From positions 682,001-746,000 of the forward strand of contig JAWZYV010012263.1 in NCBI GenBank assembly GCA_038373885.1: a stretch of 64,000 nucleotides of DNA, in the 5' to 3' direction. A program made the translations under genes and the position numbers. Each line of letters begins with the position of its first letter. The first letter of the stretch is position 1. The notes beneath the pieces were generated by a model. That model did not search any database and was not told the DNA's origin. It saw only the letters and a program-made list of their open reading frames with translations. Shown in pieces: positions 36,871-49,465 of the stretch. Source of the DNA: Cheiracanthium punctorium. Its lineage: Eukaryota > Arthropoda > Arachnida > Araneae > Cheiracanthiidae.

Positions 36871-36972
36871 GTACTGAGGCTATCACTCAATAACAGTGAA
36901 AGGAGTAGTGGCATAAACTTGATGCTTTACTCAGTAAAATAAAGATAAAAGTATGAGACATCGATAATTTGT

Positions 36973-37430
36973 TTAGTTTTTTTTCTCTAATGGCCGGGTT
37001 AGTGGCCTACTGAAGGCTCGAGTGCAACAAGGGCAGCATTTGCTGGTCTTTTCATTATGGGGGAGCCTATTAGGCAGGCCAGTGTTGTCCCCTATGAGTG
37101 GTCTCCTAATTTTGAACCAATTCCAGATGAGAGGCCTAGCACCTGAAATCGGCACCCCCAGAGGTATCATTTGGAGGACATTGGAGCCACGAACAGATTT
37201 TACGTGGACCAGCTCCCATTTGTGTACACGATCCCTCACCAATCTATCCTTCCAAGCATTGGCCAAGCCGGTGCTGCTTCACTTTCCGTGTTTTTACGGG
37301 AACGGAAGTCAGCGAATAAATCGCCGCGGGACTAATTCACTTATGTATGTAGTTATGGCTCATATGTTTAGAAGCAAAACCTTAACTTTTACTGTGGAGG
37401 GGAAAATAATAAAGTTATCTCCATAGCATA
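36973..37430. other. GC-elevated island, unclassified
   Basis: The stretch is less AT-rich than its flanks and open on both strands (134 codons plus at 37022-37426, 97 codons minus at 36973-37266). Neither translation resembles a family I know. It is probably a fragment of an unrecognised repeat. I give no function. Confidence 0.3.
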
Positions 37431-39369
37431 AGCATAACTCAACCGATTTTTTTGCAGTTTCTGTCCTTGAATGATTAGAGGTCACTGCACCTGAATGCCC
37501 TCTTTGGACAGTTGTAAGAACTATATTACTCATTAAACATGAATTACTGACCCATCTTACTTTTGACCCCAGTCTCTCCTACACTAAAATTGAAGCTTAA
37601 AAAATGTTTATAGTCATTGACCGTTTATTTGCCTTTATTTTAGTTCAATAAAATAGTCACTGGCAAATTAAGTTTAGTAGCAGCCATTTTAAAAGTCAAG
37701 CGGCGTATAGTATTAACTTAGACATTTAATTTTTTTTCAAGATGTTCTTTTTGCTTATGTAATATTTACTGTCTATTTCACTTAAAGAAGTCTTTTTTGT
37801 CACCTGAAAAAAAAAGAAGTATTCCATCAATTTTATGTGTTTAAAATTTAAAGTTGGGTTTAATGGGTAAATAATTAGGCTTACTTGTCAAAACTCAGCA
37901 ATTTTGTAATTTTTATTTTTATTTTTTCCGAGTGGTGAAGTTACATATAATAGAAAGTTTTATATTACGAAATCCTGGTAATTAATGAAAATCTTCATTT
38001 TAAAGAAATTAAAGCAGAATTTTACGTGATTCTAATTAATAAATGATAGCAGTACATTACTGTGTATGATCAATTTAAGGATGTATTTCATTCTTCAAAA
38101 ATACGCGGACTATATTTGGCAAAGGTTGCACGATATATTCAGATGATGATCCAAAACATTTCCATCATAAAAGTGACTGAAAGAATGCCAATATTTTAGG
38201 ATTCTAAAGGAAATTTATTATCTTGTGAGACACTGTGATCTTATGATTCGAAATCCCCCATCTATAAAAGGAAAAAAAAAAGAAAAACAACTATATGATA
38301 AATATATGAAGAAATGTTGTACGCAACCGCCATATAAAGATTTAAAATCAGCACAATCATGTTATTTTCTTCAAATATTCAATATCTACTCAAAATGTAT
38401 TACAGCTAAAAGAAAAGAGTGCAAACTACAGTGGGAAAAGTGAGAACGTCTGAAGAAACTTATTTGAGAGCTGAAGAAGAAAGACAGAAAAACATAAAAA
38501 TGAAAAAGTGATAGTAAGCAACTGAAAACAAAAGCTGATTATAGAAATTAAGAGAGATAGTGCTTGCTGAGTATTTTTTTAAACAGAGCTGAGTAAATCT
38601 GACAGAATTATATTTGAAAGATACAGTAAAATATAGCGTGTGCAAAAACTCTGATTAGTGAAAAAATAATCAGATCTTTGAATTAGCATGAATTCTAAGT
38701 ACATTAAAAATCTTAAGCATATCAACTGTGGGGGAGGGGATAAACTCTAAGGCACCCATGATGCTAAAAACAATAACGAGAAATTTACCTTTTATATGCT
38801 GAATACAGAAATAATGACTTAATGCAGGTTTTGTATACCAGTTAAAAAACATAAATCGCGGAAGAGTTTTTATTTTTTTAAAGCTTTTATTTAATAACTT
38901 TCTATAAAACGTTCAGACCTGGTTTCACTGTTGCACTGTTAATTGTGATTAAAAAAGATTTATGGGAAATAAAATCTCTAGTAGATATTTAAAAGTTGCA
39001 TGTGTCAATAAATACCCCATTGATCAGCTGAAAAAGCCCGCAAAATGTAGTTATCAATGGATATCCTTTCTGTGGATGCCTCGACGTTTTTACAGCTTAC
39101 GAAAGGCGGACCCCCTAAAGTGATTATCTTGTTGGTAAGTACCATTTTATGTGCGTTATTATACATCCATTAATTTTATGTCGAAATGCTCTGTACGATA
39201 AAATTCTGGTACTACTTAATTTAAGACGACACCCCTGGCCAGCGGCATGGAACACAAGAAAAAGAACATAATAATTAACATTAAAAAATAAATAAAAAGT
39301 TAAATATCTTAAACATTAATCATGTACGCAATTAATAATCACTTTAGAAAAGGTGTTTTTTTTTTTTTT

Positions 39370-39520
39370 TCAATCTGCGTACCCTGGCTGCGAGGTCGCT
39401 GAATGTGGCCGTTTATGAAAGGACGCCCAATAGGCGGCCATTACTTACACCTAACAAGGACATAACAAGCACCCAAACCCATTCGGGCATCGAACCCAGA
39501 TCCAAGATGAGGTAGAAGGG
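39370..39520 (-). repeat. Possible SINE fragment
   Basis: On the minus strand GATCTGGGTTCGATGCCC is a box B-like segment, followed by a moderately GC-rich body with GGCCGCC and GGCGTCC. No box A is evident. Confidence 0.3.
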
Positions 39521-39956
39521 TGCACTTTAGAAGAATTTAATAACTCAAATTGATTACCAAAAAGAGTCTCTTTTTATTTAATTAATTTTTGTTAATTTTT
39601 TGAGGATGAAATCAGGAAATTTGATGAAAATTTTAATTTTACTGTTTTGTGTGTGTGTGATTATTGCCTAATGCATAAAGACAACGTTTGCGATCATAAT
39701 TCCTCTAGTGAAAACTGTTTGCTTTATAGCATTCTATCACCCACCGACTTTTTTATAAAACCACATATACAAAGTATTACTATGCATATGGACTGTGAAA
39801 TATTTCGACTGCTATTGTGTTAAATTAAGGTAAAATACAGGAGAAGAGCCTCCCCCCATAATCTCCAAGGAAAATCGTGATCTAGGGGGGCGGATACAGG
39901 ATAAAAATCGGAAAAATGCGAGTATACCGTTTAAGTGCCCCTTCTATCTTCAAGTG

Positions 39957-40217
39957 AAGCTGGATTCACACTGTCAGCTCCGTACCGCTAAGACGCCGTG
40001 ATGACGTCACTCAGCGAAGCAAAGCGGAGAGCATTGTTCTGACGTCACACTTCGCTGGCATATGGCTTGATTTCATTTGTGTCATCTGTGGTATCACAAT
40101 GAAAGTTTTTACTAACAAAGAGAAAGGCAATTTTTACAAAGACGGTGTGAGTGGGAATTGAACTCTCGACCCTACGTTTAGTCGCTGTTAAGTTTTCGAC
40201 CAGTATGAATCCACCTT
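39957..40217. mobile_element. 261 bp inverted-repeat miniature element
   Basis: Left end AAGCTGGATTCACACTG and right end CAGTATGAATCCACCTT are inverted with two mismatches in 17. The interior is GC-richer and contains two TGACGTCA-type motifs and, on the minus strand, a tRNA-like GAGAGTTCAATTCCCA. No clear target duplication was found. Confidence 0.55.
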
Positions 40218-42227
40218 AAGGGGGCGTTTATTCGGTATTTTAAGAGCAAGCGAAATGCGCGAGAAAACCAGCTGGGCGGGCGTTTATTAGAGGGTGGGCG
40301 CTTTTGGTGTATTTTACGGTAATTAACTGATGCCTAAGTCACTCTCATTGCTTAATTAGAATTTCTAAAAGGTCGTTTTAATATCCGTCTTCTCAAACAA
40401 AGTACACTGAAAATTGCGAAAGTAAGATAGTTCTTAGCTTGTTGCGCGTACATGTGTGCGTAAATGACTATGCAAGATTAATCGAAAACAGTTACGTTTA
40501 TTTTAAATTTCAATAGTCTAAAATTTTGAAAGATTAATTTCAAGAAATAAACTTTAAAAAGTTTGGCTTGATTGCTATGCATAAACTTTTCCCTCTTCAT
40601 TATTTAAAAATATACGTTACCTAGTAATCACAGGCTGAACGTTATAATGGCCAAAATGAAGTAGAATACGATTCCTTGTAGCTAAGAATATTGATGCAAG
40701 GTAAAGTTTAATGGTAAGCACTATAATGAGTAGTGGATGTTAAAACTTTTTTTAACTAAACTACTAAAACCGTAGTTCAGTTTTACATCGCATAATGAGT
40801 GCAGTAATTGGAAGAATGCTGTGCATCAAATAGGCTGAATAATTTTCAGAAATTAATGATTTTCCCTAATATATAATGCTCTATTATTTTGGTTATATTA
40901 TGATCTGAAAACTTCGACTACTTTTTCCAATTCCATTCATAAATATAGCTTGGAAAAACGTCGCTAGATAGTGACAATTTAAAGAACAGTGATTTGCAGT
41001 ATTGAAAGGAAATGAACAATTTGGATTTTAGGAATTATTCATTTTCAAAGTAATGATATTACTAAAATAGAATTTTAGTTTTACCTTTTTACATGAAAAA
41101 CATGTAATTCAGTGTAATTTTGAAAAACATTATGGCATTACAGACTGTTGCAATGTTTTCTGTTCATAAGAACGAAAGTAATTTTGTTCAAAATTATGGA
41201 TAATAATATGGACTGTGATGGATTATAAAGATTATTTTTTAAGATTTATTTAAAAATATTAGGAATTAAGATAATGCTTTTCAGATATAATGTTATTTTT
41301 GATTAGTCAAAAAATTAAAGTCAAAAATTCGAAAATAAATAAATAAATTGTCTATTAAAAAGCTGTTTCGTGTAGCCTTAAAAAGGCTATGAATACAGTA
41401 TTCTACAATATTTTGCTATGTGGGTGGCGGTTCAGTAAATATTTCAGTGCGATTTCTGCGTTTACGAATTTTTTCCTGGAAGGTGCATCAGATAAGCAGA
41501 TTTTTTGTTTATAAGAGTTATAATAAAAGTATGATGGATAAGTAAAAGTTGACGAAGAACATTCTGATTCTTTTCGCAAATTCAGGCAGAAATTTTGTTA
41601 TTAAAGCTCATTTTATCGACAAAATTGTAAAAATGTAATAGCGCATACTTCAACTGCATATTTTCAGATCGGTTGGAACGGAAAATGTACTAAAAATCCC
41701 TTGTATTACTAACTAATTACAGTAATAATTTCGCTTTAGTTTGGTTTCATAAAATATTTACTGAAAGACATTAATTTAGTGGCAGGCATCTTGTACGTCA
41801 TGCGGTAAAACTCAGCGCTTACGGAAGATATAAAATTTTCTTTTCATGATTTTCTTGTTGATTAGATAGTAACTGTTATTGATTTTTTTTTCTCTTAGGG
41901 ACGTCCTCTTGATCAACTGGGGGGCGGGGGATAAAGAAAAATTTCATATATTTTATAAAATGTGTTTTAATACTGTAATAATGAATTGTGAAACTTTCTA
42001 TAAAGTATTTCTGTGTTAAAAGTTGATACATTATAGAAAGTTTTATGGTCTGTAATCTACACAAAATTAATATAAATTTTCAGATAAATATATATTGATT
42101 ACATAAATCCATTTAAAATAACATTAATAAATGATAATGGTGCATTTTATTGTGATGTAAAACACTCTAATTCTTGCAAACTAACTATGAGGTACTGGGT
42201 GTTTATTGAAAACTAGGTTAACAAAAG

Positions 42228-42228
<1 letters not shown>

Positions 42229-42276
<48 letters not shown>
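42229..42276. repeat. (TA)n microsatellite, left flank of mariner-like element
   Basis: Nearly pure TA run directly abutting the element's left terminus; a matching run lies on the right at 43323-43394. A TA-targeting element could have inserted into a single TA array. Confidence 0.92.
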
Positions 42277-42278
<2 letters not shown>

Positions 42279-42528
42279 GGGTGACTGCTAATTCATGGTG
42301 CAAACTTTGACGGCTAGTACAGGACACATTACACAATCACATTTTGTAGGGAAACGTATGGTCAAAAGTGAAGCGGAAGCACAAGCACAGGAAAGAATAA
42401 ATGCTGGAGACAGAGGAGAAACGGAGTTAGTAGTTGCTCCCGTTGCCGGTAGATGGCCAGTCGGTGTTGATTTGGGGAAGAGAGGCCATACTTGTTTCAG
42501 TTTTCTTCCATTCGCCATTTGAAACCGC

Positions 42529-42895
42529 ATGTGGTTTCAGCATGATGGGGTGCCAGCCCACTTCACCCTAGATGTTCATCAGTACTTGAATGCAACATTT
42601 GGCATGCGGTGGATTGGACGTGGTGTTTATTGTTCTTTTATCTATTTGTTCTTTCCTATCTCTTGGCCATCCCTGTCTCCCGATTTGACGCCCCTTGATT
42701 TTTTTTATTTGGACATTTGAAGAATGACGTTCATGCCACCCCAGCAGACTTCGATGAAGATCTTGTTGCTCGAGTATCTGTAGCTGCTGCTCGTGTGCTA
42801 GAAATTCCTGGTATCTTTGAAAGAGTTCGTTAATCGCTGCACCGACGCTATCAAACATGTATCAATGCTGATGGACGCAATTTTAAACACTTATT
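42529..42895 (+). pseudogene. Mariner-like transposase, C-terminal remnant
   Basis: The plus strand encodes WFQHDGVPAH, which carries the second catalytic aspartate, then YLNATFGMRWIGRG, then SPDLTPLDFF with the third aspartate. After a stop near 42719 a shifted frame continues with NDVHATPADFDEDL, VPGIFERVR-like IPGIFERVR and INADGRNFK. The N-terminal DNA-binding half and first catalytic aspartate are absent. An extra TA-rich stretch near 42632-42660 interrupts the segment between WIGRG and WPSLSPD. The copy cannot encode an active enzyme. Confidence 0.82.
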
Positions 42896-42951
42896 GTAGA
42901 TTAATTTCAACTTGTAAACGAGGTTATGGAAACAAAACACTTTCCCTATCA

Positions 42952-43250
42952 TTTGTTCTTTCCTGTGTTTGTGCTTCGACGCTTCACTTTTTACCATAAT
43001 TTGTTATTTTCCTGTGTTTGTGCTTCGACCCCTCACTTTTGACCATAAATTGTTCTTTCCTGCGTTTGTGCTTCGACGCTTCATTTTTTTACCATAATTT
43101 GTTATTTTCCTGTGTTTGTGCTTCGACCCCTCACTTTTGACCATAATTTGTTCTTTTCCTGTGTTTGTGCTTCGACGCTTCACTTTTGACCATAATTTGT
43201 TCTTTATCTGTGTTTGTGCTTCGACGCTTCGCTTTTGACCATACATTCCT
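42952..43250. repeat. 48-50 bp subterminal tandem repeat, about six units
   Basis: Units have the form GTGTTTGTGCTTCGACGC, then TTCACTTTTGACCATAA and TTTGTTCTTTTCCT. Alternating variants (GACGC or GACCC) suggest expansion by unequal exchange of pairs. One inverted unit occurs at 42355-42405 in the opposite arm. The minus-strand frame across it is just the repeat translated. Confidence 0.92.
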
Positions 43251-43319
43251 ATACAAAATGTGAGTGTTACAATGTCCTGTACCAGCCCTCAAAGTTTGTG
43301 CCATGAATTAGCAGTCACC

Positions 43320-43322
<3 letters not shown>

Positions 43323-43394
<72 letters not shown>
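43323..43394. repeat. (TA)n microsatellite, right flank of mariner-like element
   Basis: Long TA run with one AA interruption, abutting the element's right terminus. Confidence 0.92.
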
Positions 43395-43397
<3 letters not shown>

Positions 43398-45455
43398 CAC
43401 AAGCTGAGCCGTTACTCTACGTATTCTGTAAAGCTTCCCAGAAATCATGTTCGAGAGAAAATTTCACCATCCCCAGTGATGATGAGAAGGTTTAGACAGA
43501 AGCAAAAATCTAAGTCAGTCATCCCTCAACAACTGTGGGCACGCCATTTTTAATTGAAATAAAAATGTAAATTTTGTTGTTCAATGAACCGCACACTTTC
43601 CTTTTTATTTAATTTTTATATTTTAAAAAAGAGGTTAAATATATATTTTTTTCATTCTGAAATTTGATTTTAAACCATTTAATCTATATCTCCAGATCCC
43701 ATTTGGATGGAACCTCTCTTTTATAGCTAAGCGCTATAAATAGAGTTTTCGAACAATAGCTTTTTCCAAACAAACAATTTTTCGAACAATAGCACGTTTC
43801 AAGTTGTAATAACTATAGATTGTTGGAGTACAATATTTAAATGTGAAAATTTAATCATGCTGGGTATGGGATTCCAATAACAAATATTTGAAAAAAAAAA
43901 GTTTATATAATAGTTAGTATATTCCATGCAGTTAACCACACATTTCTTCTTTTATAATGCATCATAGAATTATTATTATTATTATTATTAGAGAGAAGAC
44001 GCACATGTTTTATTAAAGGCTAACTAATTTTAGAAATAAAATATTAATATAATAAGTGCATTTGTTTATGCAGAGATAAATTATAATCATATTCTAAATC
44101 AGCCCTATCGTGATGAACGAAATATACGAATGAGCAATGTCCAAAATTTATATAATTAGCAGTTTACATTTATGATTAATAACCATTTCTAAACAGTACC
44201 AGGAATGATTAATTGGATGGTCTCTGATTTTGATAGAAACTCATCTTTGCAGTGTTTTAGATGCATGGTTTTAGCTTAATTTGCTGCACTATTAGCAGAT
44301 ATGTTTTTCAAAATGAAAAAAAACTTTGCTTATTATTTTATTGAATAAAACACGGCTCTGACATTACTTGTTGATTAGGAAATCCATAGAGACTTAAAGA
44401 AATTTTGTTAAAAGGTATGCGTACTGTACCAAATAATTTTCATAGAATAATTAGATCTCCTTTTTGGAAAATTGAAAAGAGTTTGAATTATGCTTCCGCA
44501 CAGATTTCTTTAAAAATATGTATTTGTTAAAAAAATTGTTTTTTTTTTTTTTTTCGGGTAACATATCGCCCATTGGTGTAATCTGTCACGCAGCTCACGT
44601 GTTATAATGAACCTGAAATAGAACGTACCTTCGTTTATGAATTATGCAAAAAATTGATAGGGATTAAAAATCAGATATCTGTACTGCAATAAAGCCCTGG
44701 GTATAACGTACTATGTGAAATTTTCAGTTTGGTCTATAACGTATTTTTTAAGAATTCCAAAGTCTTCATTATTTAAAGGAGCATCAAGACATAGGGTCCA
44801 CAAGATTTTGATTGTTCTATTTATATAGGGGACTACATGTTAACTTTTGGATTACAGGATGGTTATAGACTAGGTTAAAAGATATTAAAGATTGTAAAGA
44901 GAACCGTTAGTTAGAATGACCTGCTATTTCAGCTGCATGCATATACATGAAGCAATGGAATTTTGTTTGGGGAGAGGAAAAAACACTTCGAAAATTGACC
45001 GATAGAAGGCGCTGAGTTCATAACAAGATGCTAATTGAAATACACGACATGCGCACTGCACTATGCATTTGAAGGGTTTCCAGGTCAATTGCACAGATAG
45101 GGTACATTGTATTTCCGATTCATCATAACACATGAGCTCTGTATCACCAAAGGGCAATACGTTACCCACGAAAAAAATGTTGATATAACACATGCTTATT
45201 TTTACGTTTCCGGCGTATTTTGTACGGTTTTTTGAAGATTTCTGCCTTTTACGTTTTTTCCTTCTCCATAACATCATTTCTTACGTATTACAATAATCAA
45301 AAGTGAAAAAATGCTTGCTATATAAAATTTATTCACGTTCCGTTATACGAACCAGCTACGGCAAAAAGTAAACAGCATTTCATACTTTTCATGGATACGA
45401 ATTAACTAAACATAAGAAACAGACACACGGTTGTTACCCTTTGCGCATTAGCATT
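43395..45455. other. No gene seen
   Basis: Includes an ATT trinucleotide run at 43970-43990. The 117-codon minus frame at 44924-45277 has a basic start and scattered cysteines but no family resemblance. Confidence 0.45.
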
Positions 45456-46841
45456 CCCAGACAGCACATAAGCTTAAATCAAGCTTGACATTTCCTTGAA
45501 TTTGACGTATTAATGCAAGCTTGGCTTTAGCTTGATTTTAGCTTTCAAAGTGCGCAGTGATGACGCCATCTGTGAAAGAGAATGGACATTAATTGTCTAG
45601 CGTCCTCAGATTTGCTGAAAGCTCGTAAAAGATGTGTTTTATTTTATTACCATTGCCATATTACCGGCAGGGCAAACGGGGCAACTGCCCAGGGCCTACA
45701 GATTTTAGGGCCCAAAAATCTTACATCTTACACTTTTGTAGTTTTAAAATAAAATTACAAAGGATAAAAAAAAATCAGAAGTTAAATATTTTTTTAGTTA
45801 TAAAGTATGAACAATGAAAATAATTCAAATTTACATTTGTATAAATTAATTTAAACTTATTTTTAATTCTTCGAAAATATCGATATAGCATACCAATGTA
45901 GGAAAATAACTAACCACATTTGTAAAGAGAATTTTTAGCGTTAAAAAAAAAGCAAAATTTTTGAATTATTTGTTATTTTAAGAAATATTTACAAAAATGA
46001 CTAAAGTGTTTGTATTCCATACATGTTAGCAACTGTGATATAGCATTTCGAAGTAACGTTTAACTATCTGTTTCTTTGATTTCAGATTACTTAACACAAA
46101 ATTTGTGTTAAGTAAGTAAACCCATTCTATATTTCCAAATATGGAAATTCTTCAAGATAAAATACAATTATACTGCGAAATTCATTTCAAAATCAGTCGT
46201 TTGTCTCTATTTTGGCCAGCAGTATTGCTCATGAGTGTTGCGGTACTGAAAGTTCTAAAACGTGTGCTGCTCTTAAGTTTATATTATGTTTATTTCCCTA
46301 TTAGTAGAGTCTCTAAATCACACATAACATTATTTTAATTTTGATTCATCCCATGGAAAAATAAAAGAAACAAATAACACATCGCCCACTTATCAATCTG
46401 GCGAGAAAACGGCGTGATAAGTCACTTCAAACTTTAGTCACATCTGAGTGAAGCTTAGTAGCTGAACGGATAGCGAGCTCGACTCCCAACCGAAAGGTCC
46501 CGGGTTCTATTCCAGCCACGAACACTTGATGGAAACAGATTAATTGAAATTTCAGCGTAGAGGGGGAAAATGCGTAGTAAAATATGTGGGGCGAGTTCGC
46601 CGACCGGCGCCCCGTGTATTTAGGAAATTTTTTTTAGGAAAATTTTTAAGCTTGAAATGTCAAGCTTGATTCAAGCTTGAAATGTCAAGCTTAATGCAAG
46701 CTGGGCAAGTGTAAACTAGAACACTTGATTCAAGCTTGCATTAAGCTTACACGCTTGAAATTTTAAAGTTTAATTCAAGCTGATTGACTTGATAAATCAA
46801 GCTTGCTGCAAGTTTGATGCAAGTTTGCTGTGTTGTCTGGG
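45456..46841. mobile_element. AAGCTT-rich inverted-repeat element, 1.4 kb
   Basis: CCCAGACAGCACA at the left is matched by TGTTGTCTGGG at the right, with looser inverted similarity through AAGCTT blocks. Subterminal zones are crowded with TCAAGCTTGA-type palindromes, more than eight in the right arm. The interior carries a GGGCCTACAGATTTTA repeat fragment and a tRNA-derived SINE. There is no transposase frame and no clear target duplication, so the superfamily is undetermined. Confidence 0.55.
46449..46640 (+). mobile_element. tRNA-derived SINE (family C)
   Basis: A tRNA-like head contains AGCTGAACGGATAGCGAG (box A) and CCCGGGTTCTATTCC (box B), with CTCGACTCCCAACCGAAA between. A body follows with a GGCGAGTTCGCCGACCGG stem-forming segment and a T-rich tail. 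The cloverleaf is incomplete, so this is not a tRNA gene. It lies inside the AAGCTT-rich element. Confidence 0.6.
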
Positions 46842-47203
46842 TTGGTACCTGTAAATGGAAAAGTACTTACTTTGACCTAAAGTCAGCTTTGACTCGTGAA
46901 ATTTTTGTGTCAAGCGTAGACTGATTTCACCGCTACAAACGCACGTATGACAAAGACAGCAATCTGAAAGAAATGTGTTCAAGGTTCCTGTTTTTAGGGG
47001 CTTTAGTTTTAATCATCTAGATTCCATAGAACTATCATTAGTATTTTTATTTTTAGCTCGAGGGTAATATTTTTAAGAGTTTTTTCGCTCTACAAAAATT
47101 CTGTAATGTTGGATTCCTAATTTATATCTTTTCGTAAGCTTTTGGCTTCTGTTTAGAATATTTCACATAAAAAAATCTTTCATTTATTTTCTAACAAAAT
47201 CTC

Positions 47204-47240
47204 TTAACCCTTTAACGCGTTGTGTTCCCGCTCTGGGAAC
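47204..47240 (+). other. Possible single piggyBac-type terminus
   Basis: TTAACCCTTTAACGCG followed by a CGCTCTGGGAACAC stretch resembles a piggyBac left end. No reciprocal end with TTAA was found downstream. Confidence 0.25.
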
Positions 47241-49439
47241 ACTAAACTCTGACACTTTGACTGTTGCCCGTCACGAAGAATAGATTTGATTTCTACAAAA
47301 ATAGTTGCGGGTGACATAGCTCGACGAGAATGCTTTAATTTTTAGCACGTCATTTCCCGTAAAAAAATTGTCACGATTCTTTTTAACAGCACTGACATCT
47401 GCTGAAAAATGGAAAAATGCGAGAACAGCTGGATAGATTGCCCAGCGCAACAGGCCAGCGTGCATCTCTCAAATAAAGGATCTCTAGATCTGTGGCACGC
47501 GATCGAAACGTTTCATCGCGCCACGATCTAAGCCTTTCTTGACGACAGTGCTGAGCGCGCATGGCAACGGCTGCCCTTTTTTCAGCATTGGGAAAGGGTT
47601 GCGCCCAAGGTTAACCGAACATTTGTGAAACAACTTTAACAACTCCTCACAGGCGATTTGGCGTGCAGTCGGACTAGTTTGGCAATCCTTCCGTTTTTCC
47701 CACCGCTGTACGATAGAAGATGATCTTTTTTTTTTCTTTATATGTCCCCCTCTTTTTTTTATACCCCAAATGTTGGTTGTGAGTTAACCAAATTTACACA
47801 TGTTATAACACGAAGATAATTTATTTACAATACAAAAAATTTTTAGTAAACAGACACATACAAAAAAACAGAACTTGTAGAAAAAAAAAGTGTTTTCAAA
47901 GCATTCCGTGAAAAAATAATGACTATAAAAATAATTTATTCCGTCTTCTGGTCTCGATAAAAAAAAATCAGAAACTTAAATAACTTAATTATCTTTACTT
48001 GCGAGTGTACCATTAGTACCAACATATTGGACATTACTGGAGAAAGTCGTAGCAGCTCCAAACAGACTTTCTTTTTCTTTACAAATTTTAAAATATCACC
48101 AATCATTACTAAACTACCTCTTTATTATGTAGAAAGAATATTTTACAAATTCGAGCAAAATGTCTTCCTCGACAATACGAACTATAAATTTTTAGCGAAA
48201 GGAAAAAATTGGATGTATTTAATAAATCTTAATTTTTTTGAGCCTTCACATCCGAAATTCTGCCCTCGAATGGGACAAATGTGCGGAACGTCCATTCTTA
48301 GAACAGGCTCTGGTACTGGTCAGGTGAATTATTATTCAGTATATCAAATACAAAGATATAAAAGAAATTCATGATTCGTATTTTAAACTGTTTTTTTTTT
48401 TTTACAGTAGCAATTAATTATTATTAATATTATTGAGGAAACAATATGCAAGTTGAGTCTAACATTTATTTTTCAAAAGAGTTTGCATGTTACAAATGTT
48501 GAGACATTTTAATTTCTTTTCTTTTCTTACTTTGCTTTGATTTTTTTGAATGGAATGCTAACAAGCCTAATGGCATGTATTTTATTTAGGAGTATATCTT
48601 TGAAAACCAAAATTCCATATCTTTCACACATTTTCCTATCGTTTCAAAGCCTCTCCATACCGAATCAGCAAAAAAATCCAACTCGCTTTTTCGAATGTTC
48701 GTGTTTTTCTCTGTTGGGTATAACAAATGGCCACATCGCATTATCATATATATATTTCCACATTTTATAGAAAGCACTCGATGCCAAGAAATGAATATAA
48801 ATAAGCATTTCATAGCCTATGCCAGAGAAGAGATTCATCATTCGATACCAGGCACTTATGACCGAGGATTTGGCTGAACGAACAAGAACGAATGCAGGAA
48901 CATGCAACATTGATAAGAGATTCTGGAGGAAACAATTTAATTTTTATTTTGTTTTATTTCGGTTGAGGAATGATGCTTTCCCATAAGACAATTTAAATAA
49001 CGGAAATGAGAAAAATTAAAATATGGGCGGATCTTTTATCGAGCGAACATTTTCACTGTATTTATATTCCAGTATATCATCATTATTTTTCCACTATATT
49101 TTTATTTTTTAATATATGTGTGTGTGTATTTAAATCCCAAAGTTCAATATTTAAATGTAATTTGAGTTTAATTTTTCGAAAGCCTAATCGCAGGAAAAAT
49201 TAGCTGAGTAAATAAGTATAATAAAGGTTAATGCAGCTTCTTAAGTGAAGAAACAAATAAAGTAATAATAGGAACTCTAAAAAATATGTTATTTAAGCGT
49301 TAAAATTAATAAAATGCCCTGTTACACAGAATTCACTTTCTGTTTCTTTCCAGCGTGTGTGGAAATACGAACTTCCGAAGCTAAAGAAGGGTGGACGCTT
49401 TTTACCACTCGAAACATACACTTGCTTTGCTATTTATAT

Positions 49440-49465
49440 ATCTGTGTGTGTGTGTGTGTATGTGT
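49440..49465. repeat. (TG)n microsatellite
   Basis: Short TG dinucleotide run; another lies near 49111-49128. Confidence 0.85.

Larger units (their letters stand above)
37431..42228. other. Mostly featureless AT-rich DNA
   Basis: Apart from the possible SINE fragment at 39370 and the miniature at 39957, only homopolymers, short chance frames and eroded G-runs (39880, 41920) are seen. Confidence 0.5.
42277..43322 (+). mobile_element. Mariner-like element, decayed, embedded in (TA)n
   Basis: The ends TAGGGTGACTGCTAATTC and GAATTAGCAGTCACCCTG are inverted repeats. The similarity extends inward through GTGCAAACTTTG and the CAAAATGTGA stretch, giving roughly 70 bp of imperfect inverted repeat. 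Both borders abut TA arrays, as expected for TA-targeting elements. The middle holds only the C-terminal part of a transposase. The right arm additionally carries about six copies of a 48-50 bp repeat, of which the left arm has a single inverted copy. Confidence 0.85.

Noticed and set aside
36418..36886. Overlapping frames of 69-105 codons on both strands
   Set aside because: They cover SINE family A and adjacent repeat sequence; SINEs do not encode protein.
42952..43250. Regularly spaced repeats that could be mistaken for a CRISPR array
   Set aside because: Units are contiguous tandem copies without unique spacers and are derived from a transposon terminus in a eukaryotic context.
44924..45277. 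117-codon minus frame with several cysteines
   Set aside because: The cysteine spacing fits no zinc-finger or toxin-like pattern that I recognise, there is no signal peptide, and the start is a lysine/arginine run.
46449..46525. Possible tRNA gene with CCC in the anticodon region
   Set aside because: The anticodon and acceptor stems do not pair and a SINE-like body follows, so it is a tRNA-derived SINE head.
48027..48374. 115-codon plus frame
   Set aside because: Composition is Phe, Asn, Lys and Tyr-rich as expected of AT-rich chance frames; no motif, no signal peptide and no supporting signals.
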